Assembly (NCBI RefSeq): GCF_014773245.1
Contig: NZ_JACWMX010000003.1
Location: 496,001 to 560,000 of the forward strand
Length of the DNA stretch: 64,000 bases
Direction of reading: 5' to 3'
Source: Mucilaginibacter glaciei
Lineage (GTDB): Bacteria > Bacteroidota > Bacteroidia > Sphingobacteriales > Sphingobacteriaceae
Program-made: the position numbers and the translations under genes
Notes under the pieces: model-generated
Told to the model about the DNA's origin: nothing
The model's database searches: none
What the model saw: only the letters and a program-made list of their open reading frames with translations
In this document: positions 1-9,132 of the stretch, piece by piece
Position numbering within the stretch: position 1 is the first letter of the stretch
How the letters are laid out: each line of letters starts with the position of its first letter

Positions 1-693
1 GCAGTCGACTGGCAAAAAGCGATCACCTTTAACCAGGATATCGATATGCCTAAAATAGCCGCTATGGCACGTAAAAAACAACCCGGTTTAATAATGGTTG
101 ATCGCACTGTTGCCGGGCAATACGAAAACTACACCACGCCTGAACAGCAGGTACCGGCCGCATCGCTCGATCATCCCTGGGAGAGCTGCATCACCATGGG
201 TAATTCATGGAGCTACGTTCCCGGCGATAAGTACAAATCAGCTAATGAGATCATCTCCCTGTTAGTTAAGATCGTATCGCGCGGTGGTAATTTGCTCATG
301 AACATTGGCCCGGGCCCTGATGGCGACTGGGACCCTGTTGCCTATAGCCGTTTACAACAAATTGGTAAATGGATAAAAATAAACGGCGAAGGTATTTACC
401 GTTCAGCCGCTGTTGCCCCTTATTCAGAAAATAATATTTATTACACCAAATCGGTTAAAAACAACGCTACCTACGCTTTCTTCACGTCCGATAAAGAAAG
501 CCTGACTTTACCGGCAACCATCACCTTGCATCTGAACGATAAGGCTAAGGTTAAAAAGATCAGCCTGCTGGGCATTAACAAAAAATTAAAATGGACTGCC
601 GACAAAGCGGGTACTGTTGTTATTCAGAACTCGCCGGGAACATTAACGCAAAGCGGTTTGTTAAATGCCGCCGTTTATAAAATTAAATACTAA
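1..693 (+). CDS. GH29 alpha-L-fucosidase, C-terminal part (5' end outside window)
   Basis: The frame is open from base 1 and ends at TAA 691-693, so only the last 230 residues are present. They carry hallmarks of GH29: PEQQVP, the WESCITMGNSWSY segment, RGGNLLMNIGPGPDGDW and a helix ending in NGEGIYR. A small beta-sandwich follows. The catalytic nucleophile Asp lies upstream of the window. GH29 enzymes are retaining exo-fucosidases; export to the periplasm is likely, but the signal peptide cannot be seen. The next gene starts 16 bp downstream on the same strand, which makes this part of the N-glycan-type operon. The first internal ATG (46) is not a real start because the homology begins before it. 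Confidence 0.9.
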   Translation, partial: AVDWQKAITFNQDIDMPKIAAMARKKQPGLIMVDRTVAGQYENYTTPEQQVPAASLDHPWESCITMGNSWSYVPGDKYKSANEIISLLVKIVSRGGNLLMNIGPGPDGDWDPVAYSRLQQIGKWIKINGEGIYRSAAVAPYSENNIYYTKSVKNNATYAFFTSDKESLTLPATITLHLNDKAKVKKISLLGINKKLKWTADKAGTVVIQNSPGTLTQSGLLNAAVYKIKY

Positions 694-709
694 TAACACA
701 CTAACATAT

Positions 710-3376
710 ATGCCGCAACTATATTTGAAAAAGCTACAACAAACCTTCCTGTTGTTATTAGCATTAGTCGTATTTACCAATCGCTTATATGCACAAACGA
801 GTTACGAGTTAAATTTCGGCTGGAAATGTGCACCTGTAAAAGAGGTGGTGGCCGATGGCTACAAATTAAGCGGCCAGGCTTTCGATATAAAAAGCTGGAT
901 GCCGGCTACCGTGCCCGGTACGGTTTTAACAACCTTACTGAACAACAAAAAAGTACCTGATCCTTTTTATGGGATGAACAATGAGCGGATCCCCGATATT
1001 TATAAAACAGGTGCCGACTATTATACCTACTGGTTTGTAAAGGAATTTAAGGAAGTAGCTACGCCGGGTAACCAGGTTTACCTGAATTTCAGGGGAGTTA
1101 ACTACAGTTGCGACGTTTATCTGAACGGACACAAGTTGAACAAGGAGCTTCAAAAAGGGATGTTCCTGAGGTTCTCTTATAACATCACCCCATTTTTAAA
1201 TAAAACAGGCAGCAACAAGATGGCGGTGCTGGTGCATCCGCCGGATGTTTTGGGCAATGCTAACGGCGGCCAGGGTGGCGACGGTACCATAGCTAAAAAT
1301 GTTGGCCTGCAATACACCGCGGGCTGGGACTGGATCCAACCGGTGCGGGACAGAAATACCGGTATCTGGGATAAGGTGGCCATCCAAAAAACAGGTGCTG
1401 TTAAAATTAACGATACGCACGTAATTACTTTGGTGCCCGGTAAAAGGCTGCCCGAAGGCGTACAGCAACCTGCCATAGTAAAGGTAGATGCCGAATTGAG
1501 TAACCCTACCAATGCAGCTGTAAGCGGTGCCGTGGTTTATGAAATTGCCGGTAAAATGGTTTCAAAAAGTGTTGTGTTAAAGCCTAATTCGACTGTAACC
1601 GTAAAACTTGATGATTATACCCTGCAAAACCCTAAGCTTTGGTGGCCCAATGGTTATGGCGAACAATATTTATATGATGTTAAGGTGAAGTTCGTGGCGG
1701 GCAAAACGGTTTCGGACGCGCAGAATTTGAAGGTGGGCGTGCGCCAGATCCAGTCGGAATGGAACGACCATACGGGCAGCAGGCAAATTGCTGTAAACGG
1801 CCAAAAGATATTTATCAAAGGTGGCAACTGGATCATATCTGACGCCATGCTGCGCTTTACGGATACCCGTTACGATGCCGAGGTACGGTTTCACCGGGAT
1901 ATGAACCTAAACCTGATCCGCATTTGGGGTGGATCAATCATCGAGCGTCCGGAGTTTTACGATGCCTGCGACCGGTATGGCATGCTGGTTTTTCAGGACC
2001 TGTGGGGATCTGGTGATTGTAACGGTCGCTGGATAGACCCGATGAAATTGGAAGACCAGTGGACACGCCGCAAATATCCGGACGATCACGGTTTATTTTT
2101 ACGCTCTGCCGAAGATCAGATAAAAATGGTGCGTAACCATGCCTCGTTAGCTATATGGTGTGGCGGCAATGAGATCACCCCGCCGGAGGATATACTGGTT
2201 GCCCTTAAAAACGATATTTTGCCGAGGTTGGATAACACACGCTGGTTTGTGGACTACTCTAATTCCGAAGAGATGTCGCGTAACGAACTGGGCGGCAACG
2301 GTGACGGGCCGTACGGCATCCAGCCGCTTTCGGTATTCTGGCAGCACAAAACTTATCCCTTCAATTCCGAAGTCGGGTCGGTAGGCGTAGGCGATTATGA
2401 ATCATTAAAACGATTTATTCCCCAAGCTAATATGGTGCCGCCTGTTTATAATGATGATACCCATAAAAACAAAACCGACAGCGTTTGGGAATATCATAAA
2501 TACATCGGTTACGATACCAGCATTACCAAATACGGTAAAGTGAAAAATGCCGAAGACTTTGCAGCAAAAGCCCAGTTGGTAAACTATGACCAGTACCGTG
2601 GCCTTGCCGAAGGTTTTACCGCACACATGTGGGACTGGTACACAGGCTTTATTATCTGGAAAACGCAAAATCCATGGACAGCAATGCGCGGGCAGATGTA
2701 TGACTATTATTTAGACCCGAACGCCTGCCTTTACGGCTTACACAACGGCAGCGAGGCCATGCACGTGATGTATAACCCGGTTGACGGGATGGTGATGCTG
2801 GCCAACAATACCTTCAAGGCCAAACGCAGCATTATGCTGGTGATTAAGGCCTATGATATGGCGGGTAAGGATAGCCTGCTTACCCAGGTGTTTGTTGATA
2901 TTGTACCGGCATCTACCAAAAAGATCCTGTCAGTAAAGAAGATCCTGGATGAAATGAGTGCTAAAGAGGGCGTATTTTTATCTCTTCAGTTATTAGATAC
3001 CGATAAAAAGATCTTTTCTGATAACCTATACTGGCTGCCCGATGCAAAGGGCGATTATAGCGGCTTGCAAAAAATGAAAAGCAATGGTCTTGTAACCACT
3101 GCCAGATACCTGCAATCGGGTAAGGTGGAAGTTACTTTAACCAACCCTCAAAATAAGGTGGTGGCATTTTTTAATCGCATCTCGCTGGTGAACGCCGATA
3201 CCAAGGAGCGCATCCTGCCTGCATTTTACAGTGATAATTACGTATCGGTTTTACCGGGACAGCAAAAAAAGATCATCGTTGATTATAACCCGGCCTTATT
3301 CGGAAAAAACCTGGCGATTGATATCGACGGGTGGAACGGCGCATCAAACAATCGCCTTATCAATATCGCAAACTAA
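710..3376 (+). CDS. GH2 beta-mannosidase, endo-beta-mannosidase-like
   Basis: Exported 888-residue GH2 hydrolase. ATG 710 was chosen because it gives a clean signal peptide (hydrophobic residues 12-22, then YAQT); an upstream in-frame start at 665 would overlap the previous gene. Order: N-terminal sugar-binding sandwich, immunoglobulin-like domain, TIM barrel. The acid/base is probably E488 in WCGGNE and the nucleophile E554 in FNSEVG. The stretches HPPDVLG, GGQGGDG and WDWIQPVRDRNTGIWD (about 176-221) resemble plant mannosylglycoprotein endo-beta-mannosidase more than ordinary LacZ. That family cleaves the Man-beta-1,4-GlcNAc bond of the N-glycan core, which fits the GH20, GH92 and GH29 neighbours. 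The family is firm; N-glycan core specificity is inferred. Confidence 0.88.
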   Translation: MPQLYLKKLQQTFLLLLALVVFTNRLYAQTSYELNFGWKCAPVKEVVADGYKLSGQAFDIKSWMPATVPGTVLTTLLNNKKVPDPFYGMNNERIPDIYKTGADYYTYWFVKEFKEVATPGNQVYLNFRGVNYSCDVYLNGHKLNKELQKGMFLRFSYNITPFLNKTGSNKMAVLVHPPDVLGNANGGQGGDGTIAKNVGLQYTAGWDWIQPVRDRNTGIWDKVAIQKTGAVKINDTHVITLVPGKRLPEGVQQPAIVKVDAELSNPTNAAVSGAVVYEIAGKMVSKSVVLKPNSTVTVKLDDYTLQNPKLWWPNGYGEQYLYDVKVKFVAGKTVSDAQNLKVGVRQIQSEWNDHTGSRQIAVNGQKIFIKGGNWIISDAMLRFTDTRYDAEVRFHRDMNLNLIRIWGGSIIERPEFYDACDRYGMLVFQDLWGSGDCNGRWIDPMKLEDQWTRRKYPDDHGLFLRSAEDQIKMVRNHASLAIWCGGNEITPPEDILVALKNDILPRLDNTRWFVDYSNSEEMSRNELGGNGDGPYGIQPLSVFWQHKTYPFNSEVGSVGVGDYESLKRFIPQANMVPPVYNDDTHKNKTDSVWEYHKYIGYDTSITKYGKVKNAEDFAAKAQLVNYDQYRGLAEGFTAHMWDWYTGFIIWKTQNPWTAMRGQMYDYYLDPNACLYGLHNGSEAMHVMYNPVDGMVMLANNTFKAKRSIMLVIKAYDMAGKDSLLTQVFVDIVPASTKKILSVKKILDEMSAKEGVFLSLQLLDTDKKIFSDNLYWLPDAKGDYSGLQKMKSNGLVTTARYLQSGKVEVTLTNPQNKVVAFFNRISLVNADTKERILPAFYSDNYVSVLPGQQKKIIVDYNPALFGKNLAIDIDGWNGASNNRLINIAN

Positions 3377-3414
3377 CAGTAGTAAATTTAAATCATCACA
3401 AAACCCTTAACTTA

Positions 3415-4716
3415 ATGACCGGTACCCTAACTCCTGTTCAAAGTAAAAGCAACAAAGCCATATTTATTATAGGCATCCTGTTTTTCATTTTCGGGTTTGT
3501 AACCTGGATGAACTCCGTATTGATCCCGTACTTGAAACTGGCCTGCGAGCTTAATAACTTCCAGGCCTATTTGGTTACCACCGCCTTTTATTTGTCGTAC
3601 CTGGTCATGGCCATCCCGTCGGCCTGGGTGTTAAAGGTAACCGGCTTTAAAAACGGCATGTCGATAGGTTTGGCCATCATGGCTTTAGGCGCGCTGATGT
3701 TTATACCTGCGGCTATGACGCGTACCTACCCGTAGTTTCTGCTGGGTCTTTTTATCCAGGGTACGGGGTTGTCGGTGTTGCAAACGGCGTCTAACCCATA
3801 CATCGTTATTTTAGGCCCTGTAGAAAGTGCCGCCAAAAGGATCAGTATTATGGGCATTTGTAATAAGGTGGCCGGCGCCATTGCGCCGATAGCATTAGGG
3901 GCCATAGCCTTAAAAGATGTCGACGGGTTAAAGGAGCGGTTGTTAACGATGGCAGCCGCGCAGAAAATTTTAGAATTAAATGAACTGGCCAGCAGGGTAA
4001 TTATGCCTTACATTATTATCATTGTAGTGTTGCTTGCGTTAACGATCTTCATTTACTTTTCTGGCCTGCCGGAAATAGAAAGTACCGAGGATGATGCGGT
4101 GGTCGATGGCATCACAGCCAAAACCAGCGTGTTCCAGTTCCCGCATCTACTGTTAGGTGTACTTGCGTTGTTTTTATACGTAGGGGTAGAGGTAATGGCC
4201 GGCGATACCATTATCAGCTATGGGTCGAGCCAGGGCATCCCCTTATCTACCGCAAAGTTTTTTACCACCTTTACGCTCATCGGGATGACGATAGGCTACA
4301 TAGTGGGTATCATTTGTATCCCAAAATATTTTAAGCAGGAGGCTGCCTTAAAGGTGTCGGCGTTTTTCGGTGCGGTATTTACCGTTGCAGCCGTGTTTAC
4401 GACAGGCTATACATCTGTTTTCTTTATTGCCATGCTGGGCCTGGCCAACTCGTTAATGTGGCCTGCTATCTGGCCTATGGCAATCACAGGTTTAGGTAAA
4501 TTTACTAAGATTGGCGCCTCGTTCATGATTATGGCTATATCCGGCGGTGCGATATTGCCTTTAATTTATGGCCGCCTGGCCGATGCCGTTTCACCAAGAT
4601 TAGCTTATTGGCTATTAGTTCCATGTTATTTGTTTATTTTGTATTATGCGCTTTCGGGCCACAAGGCCGGGTTGAACAAGGGTAAAGTGAATGATGTTTT
4701 AGTCCCCGCCGAATAA
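3415..4716 (+). pseudogene. Sugar MFS transporter (FucP/GluP/NagP family) with in-frame TAG
   Basis: A 433-codon MFS reading frame, start ATG 3415, is interrupted by TAG at 3733-3735 (codon 107). Frame and homology continue unchanged after the stop (FLLGLFIQGTGLSVLQTASNPY). A single-base change from a Leu codon such as TTG would explain it; a sequencing error is also possible. About 12 transmembrane helices are visible. The acidic residues that E. coli FucP uses for proton coupling are not kept: the FucP motif NDILLP is NSVLIP here, and the Glu of LETAANPY is Gln in LQTASNPY. This suggests a GlcNAc- or hexose-type importer rather than a fucose one (inference). It lies between GH2 and GH20 with gaps of 38 and 13 bp, so it would take up sugars released by the operon. 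Confidence 0.85.
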
Positions 4717-4729
4717 ATAATTTTAAAAA

Positions 4730-7027
4730 ATGATCAAGATCTATAAGGTAACGGTAGCGATAGGGATGTGTGTTTGCACATGGGGTACGCTGAAAACGCA
4801 GGCGCAAACGGCAGACAGACGTTTCCCAATAATCCCGTACCCAACATCGTTAACAGCAGGTGCAGGAACTTTTAAAATTACGGCTGCTACAAAAATTAGT
4901 GCCGATAATCGTTTTGGGAACGAGGTTTTGCAGTTCAATAAGCTTTTTAAGCAGGGTATGGGTGTTGGCTTGTCACCGGCAAAAACCGGGAGTATTGCTT
5001 TAAAATACGACGCTATGATTAGTGCGGAAGAAGGTTATAAACTGATCATCACCCCTAAAGGGCTAACGATAGCGGCTAAAACTCCAACAGGGATTTTTAG
5101 AGGGATAGAAACGATAAGGCAATTATTGCCTGCCGGGATAGAGGATGCAGGTGCAAAAAAACTAACAGCTTTAACTTTACCTGCGGTTAATATCGAAGAC
5201 CAGCCCGCTTACGCCTGGAGGGGCATGCACCTGGACGTATCGCGGCATTTCTTTTCTATCAGTTACCTGCGCAAGTTTATTGATGTGATGGCGCTGTACA
5301 AGATGAACAAGTTCCACCTGCATTTAACCGACGACCAGGGCTGGCGAATAGAGATCAAGAAATACCCTAAGCTGACCACCGAGGGCGCCTGGCGTACGTT
5401 CAACTCCCAGGATTCGGCCTGTATGAAAAAGGCAAAGGATAACCCCGATTTTGTGATCGACCCGCAACATATCGTGCAAAAAAATGGTAAGACTATGTAC
5501 GGCGGTTTTTACACGCAACAGCAAATGAAAGACCTGGTAGCCTATGCGGCTGCCAAACACATCGATATTATCCCCGAAATTGATATGCCGGGCCATATGA
5601 TGGCAGCTATTAACTCGTACCCTTTCCTGACCTGCAACGGCGAAAATAAGTTTGGCGAGCTTTTTTCTTTACCTATTTGCCCGGCTAACGAAAGCACCTA
5701 CGAATTTGCACAGAATGTGTTTACCGAGATCATGGATATTTTTCCGTCTAAATGCATCCACATAGGCGGAGATGAAGTAGACCGGACTGATTGGGGGAAA
5801 TCGGTAGCAGTTAAGGAATTTATGAAACAGAACGGGATAAAAGATCTGGCCGGCCTGCATAGTTATTTCATTAACCGGATGGAAAAGTTCTTCAATTCAA
5901 AAGGCCGCAAATTGATCGGCTGGGACGAGATCATCGAGGGCGGTATTAGCCCTACAGCTATTGTAATGTACTGGCGCGGCTGGGTGCCCGATGCACCGGT
6001 TAAGGCGGCTAAGAATGGTAACACCGTGATCATGACGCCGGGCGAACCGCTTTACTTTGATAACCTGCCAGATAAAAATTCTATTTACAACGTTTACCAT
6101 TTTAACCCGATCCCTAAAAAGCTCAACGCACAGGAAGCTAAGGCGATTATCGGTGCGCAGGCCAACATCTGGTCAGAAATGATCCCATCAGAAAACCGGG
6201 CCGATTATATGTTTATGCCCAGGATGACCGCCCTGGCAGAGCGCCTTTGGACGAACAATACCGATGATTATCAATCCTACCTAAACCGTTTAACACAGCA
6301 ATACAAGCGGCTGGATAATTTAAAGGTGCACTACCGCCTGCCCGATCTGCCGAATATGATCACAGAGCGTGTTTTTATAGCAACCGACACTCTGAACATT
6401 AACAAGCCGATGGCGGATATGCAGATCAGGTTTACTACAGATGGTACCTTGCCGCAGGCAAATTCTACAGAATTAAAAACTCCGCTGGTGATTGCAAAGT
6501 CAGAGACTATTAAGGTAGCTGCCTTTACACCAATCGGCTCGCGCGGGGATATTTATACTATAAACTATAAAAAGCAAACCTATGCAGAACCTGTAAAGCC
6601 GGGAACGGTTACACCAGGTTTAAACAGCACTTATTATAAGGCATTTTTTAAACAAACCAGTTTAATCAGCAAAGCCAAAGGCGATAGTATATTTATTAGC
6701 AATAGCATCAGTGTACCTTCAACTGTAACGGCACCATCTTTTGCCATTACTTACCGCGGTTATATTGATGTGCCTGCGGATGGCGTTTATAGTTTTTACC
6801 TTACCTGCGATGACGGCGGCGTATTGAAAATTGCCGACCGTGTGGTAGTTGATAACGATGGTAACCACTCGGCCATAGAAAAGAACGGGCAGGTTGCCTT
6901 ACGCAAGGGCTTGCAGAAGTTCGACCTTGATTTTATTGAGGGAGGCGGCGGCTTCAAGCTGATCCTGAAATATAGTTTAAATGGCAGCGAACCGGCAGAG
7001 ATCCCGGCAAGCTGGTTCAAAAAATAA
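4730..7027 (+). CDS. GH20 beta-N-acetylhexosaminidase with PA14 domain
   Basis: Exported 765-residue enzyme releasing terminal beta-GlcNAc or GalNAc by substrate-assisted catalysis. A signal peptide ends near residue 26 (TQAQ). The GH20 N-terminal alpha/beta domain spans about 30-155 and the catalytic barrel about 160-510, with YAWRGMHLDVSRHF, HLHLTDDQGWR, IPEIDMPGH and the catalytic pair D348-E349 in HIGGDEV. A chitobiase/HexC-like beta domain (about 545-620) and a PA14-type carbohydrate-binding domain (about 630-760, with DVPADGVYSFYLTCDDG) follow. It sits in the N-glycan-type operon, 8 bp before the next gene, where it would remove antennary or core GlcNAc. Family call is firm. Confidence 0.95.
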   Translation: MIKIYKVTVAIGMCVCTWGTLKTQAQTADRRFPIIPYPTSLTAGAGTFKITAATKISADNRFGNEVLQFNKLFKQGMGVGLSPAKTGSIALKYDAMISAEEGYKLIITPKGLTIAAKTPTGIFRGIETIRQLLPAGIEDAGAKKLTALTLPAVNIEDQPAYAWRGMHLDVSRHFFSISYLRKFIDVMALYKMNKFHLHLTDDQGWRIEIKKYPKLTTEGAWRTFNSQDSACMKKAKDNPDFVIDPQHIVQKNGKTMYGGFYTQQQMKDLVAYAAAKHIDIIPEIDMPGHMMAAINSYPFLTCNGENKFGELFSLPICPANESTYEFAQNVFTEIMDIFPSKCIHIGGDEVDRTDWGKSVAVKEFMKQNGIKDLAGLHSYFINRMEKFFNSKGRKLIGWDEIIEGGISPTAIVMYWRGWVPDAPVKAAKNGNTVIMTPGEPLYFDNLPDKNSIYNVYHFNPIPKKLNAQEAKAIIGAQANIWSEMIPSENRADYMFMPRMTALAERLWTNNTDDYQSYLNRLTQQYKRLDNLKVHYRLPDLPNMITERVFIATDTLNINKPMADMQIRFTTDGTLPQANSTELKTPLVIAKSETIKVAAFTPIGSRGDIYTINYKKQTYAEPVKPGTVTPGLNSTYYKAFFKQTSLISKAKGDSIFISNSISVPSTVTAPSFAITYRGYIDVPADGVYSFYLTCDDGGVLKIADRVVVDNDGNHSAIEKNGQVALRKGLQKFDLDFIEGGGGFKLILKYSLNGSEPAEIPASWFKK

Positions 7028-7035
7028 TATACCTT

Positions 7036-9114
7036 ATGAAAAATATTTTTCTTTCGGCCATTTTTCTGGCTTCGGCTTTAAGTGTAACGGCGCAGGTTGC
7101 ACCAAAGCCATATGGGGTGTTGCCGACCCAACGGCAACTCAACTGGCAGGAAACGGATATGTACTGTATCGTGCATTTTAGCATGGCTACCTTTACTGAT
7201 AAGGAATGGGGCTATGGTGATGAAGACCCGAAGATCTTTAACCCGAAGAACTTTAGCGCACTGCAAATTGTTGGTGCGGCAAAAGCCGGCGGTTTTAAGG
7301 GCATAGTTGTTGTTGCCAAACACCACGATGGTTTTTGCCTGTGGCCAACCAAAACTACAGATCATAATATCAGCAAAAGCCCTTACAAAAGCGGCAAAGG
7401 CGATATCCTGAAAGATTACCAATTAGCCTGCCAGAAACTCGGTATGAAAATGGCGGTTTACTGCTCGCCCTGGGACAGAAACAATGCCCTGTACGGCAAG
7501 CCGGAATACGTAACCAAGGTGTACCGCGAGCAATTGAAGGAACTGTATAAAAACTATGGACCCGTGTTTATGTCATGGCATGACGGTGCTAACGGTGGCG
7601 ATGGCTATTACGGCGGCAGCCACGATGTACGCAAGATAGATCGGTCCACCTACTATGGCTGGGACACTACCTGGGCCATTACCCGTAAAATGCAGCCCGG
7701 CGCAGCCATCTTTGGCGATGTTGGCCCGGATGTACGCTGGGTAGGTAATGAAGAAGGGCACGCCGGCGAAACCTATTGGGCCACGTACACGCCACATGCA
7801 CCCGAAGAGGGAAAGAAACCGGCCAATGGTTTCGTAAAAGATTATGAAGGCACGGAAGGCACCCGCAATGGCCAATACTGGATGCCTGCCGAATGCGATG
7901 TGCCTTTACGGCGCGGCTGGTTTTATCACGCCTCGCAGGATGGGCAGTCACGATCTGCTTACACACTGGTTGATCTTTACTATAAAAGCGTTGGCCGCGG
8001 GGCAGCGTTGGATCTGGGCCTCTCGCCGGATAAGGACGGAGTGATCACCAATGAGGATGTGAACATCCTAAAGCAATTCGGCAGTATCTTAAAGCAAACC
8101 TTTGCGGTTAATCTGGCTAAGGGGGCAAGTTTCAAAGCATCTAACCTCCGCGGTAATAACGCGGCTAAATACGGCACGGCTTTTTTAACAGATAATAGCC
8201 GCTACACCTATTGGGCAACAGATGATAAGGTAATCACCCCGGAATTAGTGGTGGATATGCACACCCCCAAAACTTTTAACGTAATTCGCCTGCGCGAGAA
8301 TATAAAGTTGGGCCAGCGGATAGAAGGCGCTGCTTTTGATGCCTGGATAGATGGTGCCTGGAAAGAGATTGCAACTGTGCCAAGTGTTGGTGCAAACCGT
8401 TTAGTGCGCTTGCCCTACAATGTTACAGCAAGCAAGTTACGATTACGGATAACCAAATCGCCGGTAAGCGTGGCCATCAGCGATTTTGGGGTGTTTAAAG
8501 AACCTTCTCATTTGGTTGCCCCGATTATTAAAAGGAATATCAAAGGCGAAGTAAATATCTATACCGAGGCACCCGTTAGCAGCATTCGTTACACCACCAA
8601 TGGCAGCGAGCCAACTACTAATTCGTCGGCTTTCACAGCCCCGTTTTTATTGCCTGATGGCGGCTTGGTAAAAGCCAAAAGTTTTGAGGGCAATCAGAGT
8701 GCTGCCACTACAGCCACGTTCAGTTTATCTAAACAAGGCTGGAAGGTAGAAACTAACGAAGCAAACGGTAACCGCGCGGTAGATGAGGATGATAACACGT
8801 TCCTGTCATCGTCATCTTCAACCATCATAGTTGATATGGGCGCGGAGAAGTTAATCTCTTCCTTCACCTATTTGCCAAGGCAGGATAAGAAAACTGAAGG
8901 TATGGTAAGTGGTTACGCATGGGCAACAAGCACCGACGGCGCTAATTGGCAAACCGTAGCCGAAGGCGAATTTTCAAATATTAAATCAAACCCGGTAGAG
9001 CAACTGGTAGCGTTAAAATCGCCGGTAAAGGCGCGCTACTTTAAATTGACGGCAACCAAAGTGATCTCGGGTGAAGGCATAAGCGCAGCCGAACTGGGTG
9101 CATCAAAAAACTAA
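7036..9114 (+). CDS. GH29 alpha-L-fucosidase (subfamily B-like) with F5/8 C domain
   Basis: Exported 692-residue fucosidase; the signal peptide ends at about residue 20 (VTAQ). The N-terminal barrel has HHDGF (96-100), CSPWDRN and the likely nucleophile D183 in WHDGANGG, the pattern of subfamily B, whose known members hydrolyse alpha-1,3/1,4-linked fucose as in Lewis or plant N-glycan structures. Behind the barrel are a galactose-binding-like module (about 355-500), a chitobiase C-terminal-like segment (SIRYTTNGSEPTTNSS, about 515-565) and a second F5/8 type C module to the end. Neighbours are GH20 (8 bp upstream) and GH92 (18 bp downstream). Linkage specificity is inferred from the subfamily, not shown. 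Confidence 0.9.
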   Translation: MKNIFLSAIFLASALSVTAQVAPKPYGVLPTQRQLNWQETDMYCIVHFSMATFTDKEWGYGDEDPKIFNPKNFSALQIVGAAKAGGFKGIVVVAKHHDGFCLWPTKTTDHNISKSPYKSGKGDILKDYQLACQKLGMKMAVYCSPWDRNNALYGKPEYVTKVYREQLKELYKNYGPVFMSWHDGANGGDGYYGGSHDVRKIDRSTYYGWDTTWAITRKMQPGAAIFGDVGPDVRWVGNEEGHAGETYWATYTPHAPEEGKKPANGFVKDYEGTEGTRNGQYWMPAECDVPLRRGWFYHASQDGQSRSAYTLVDLYYKSVGRGAALDLGLSPDKDGVITNEDVNILKQFGSILKQTFAVNLAKGASFKASNLRGNNAAKYGTAFLTDNSRYTYWATDDKVITPELVVDMHTPKTFNVIRLRENIKLGQRIEGAAFDAWIDGAWKEIATVPSVGANRLVRLPYNVTASKLRLRITKSPVSVAISDFGVFKEPSHLVAPIIKRNIKGEVNIYTEAPVSSIRYTTNGSEPTTNSSAFTAPFLLPDGGLVKAKSFEGNQSAATTATFSLSKQGWKVETNEANGNRAVDEDDNTFLSSSSSTIIVDMGAEKLISSFTYLPRQDKKTEGMVSGYAWATSTDGANWQTVAEGEFSNIKSNPVEQLVALKSPVKARYFKLTATKVISGEGISAAELGASKN

Positions 9115-9132
9115 TTATAGCTATAACACTTA

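Noticed and set aside
665..709. Start of the GH2 gene at 665
   Set aside because: It would overlap the GH29 gene and add 15 residues before a normal signal peptide; ATG 710 is better.
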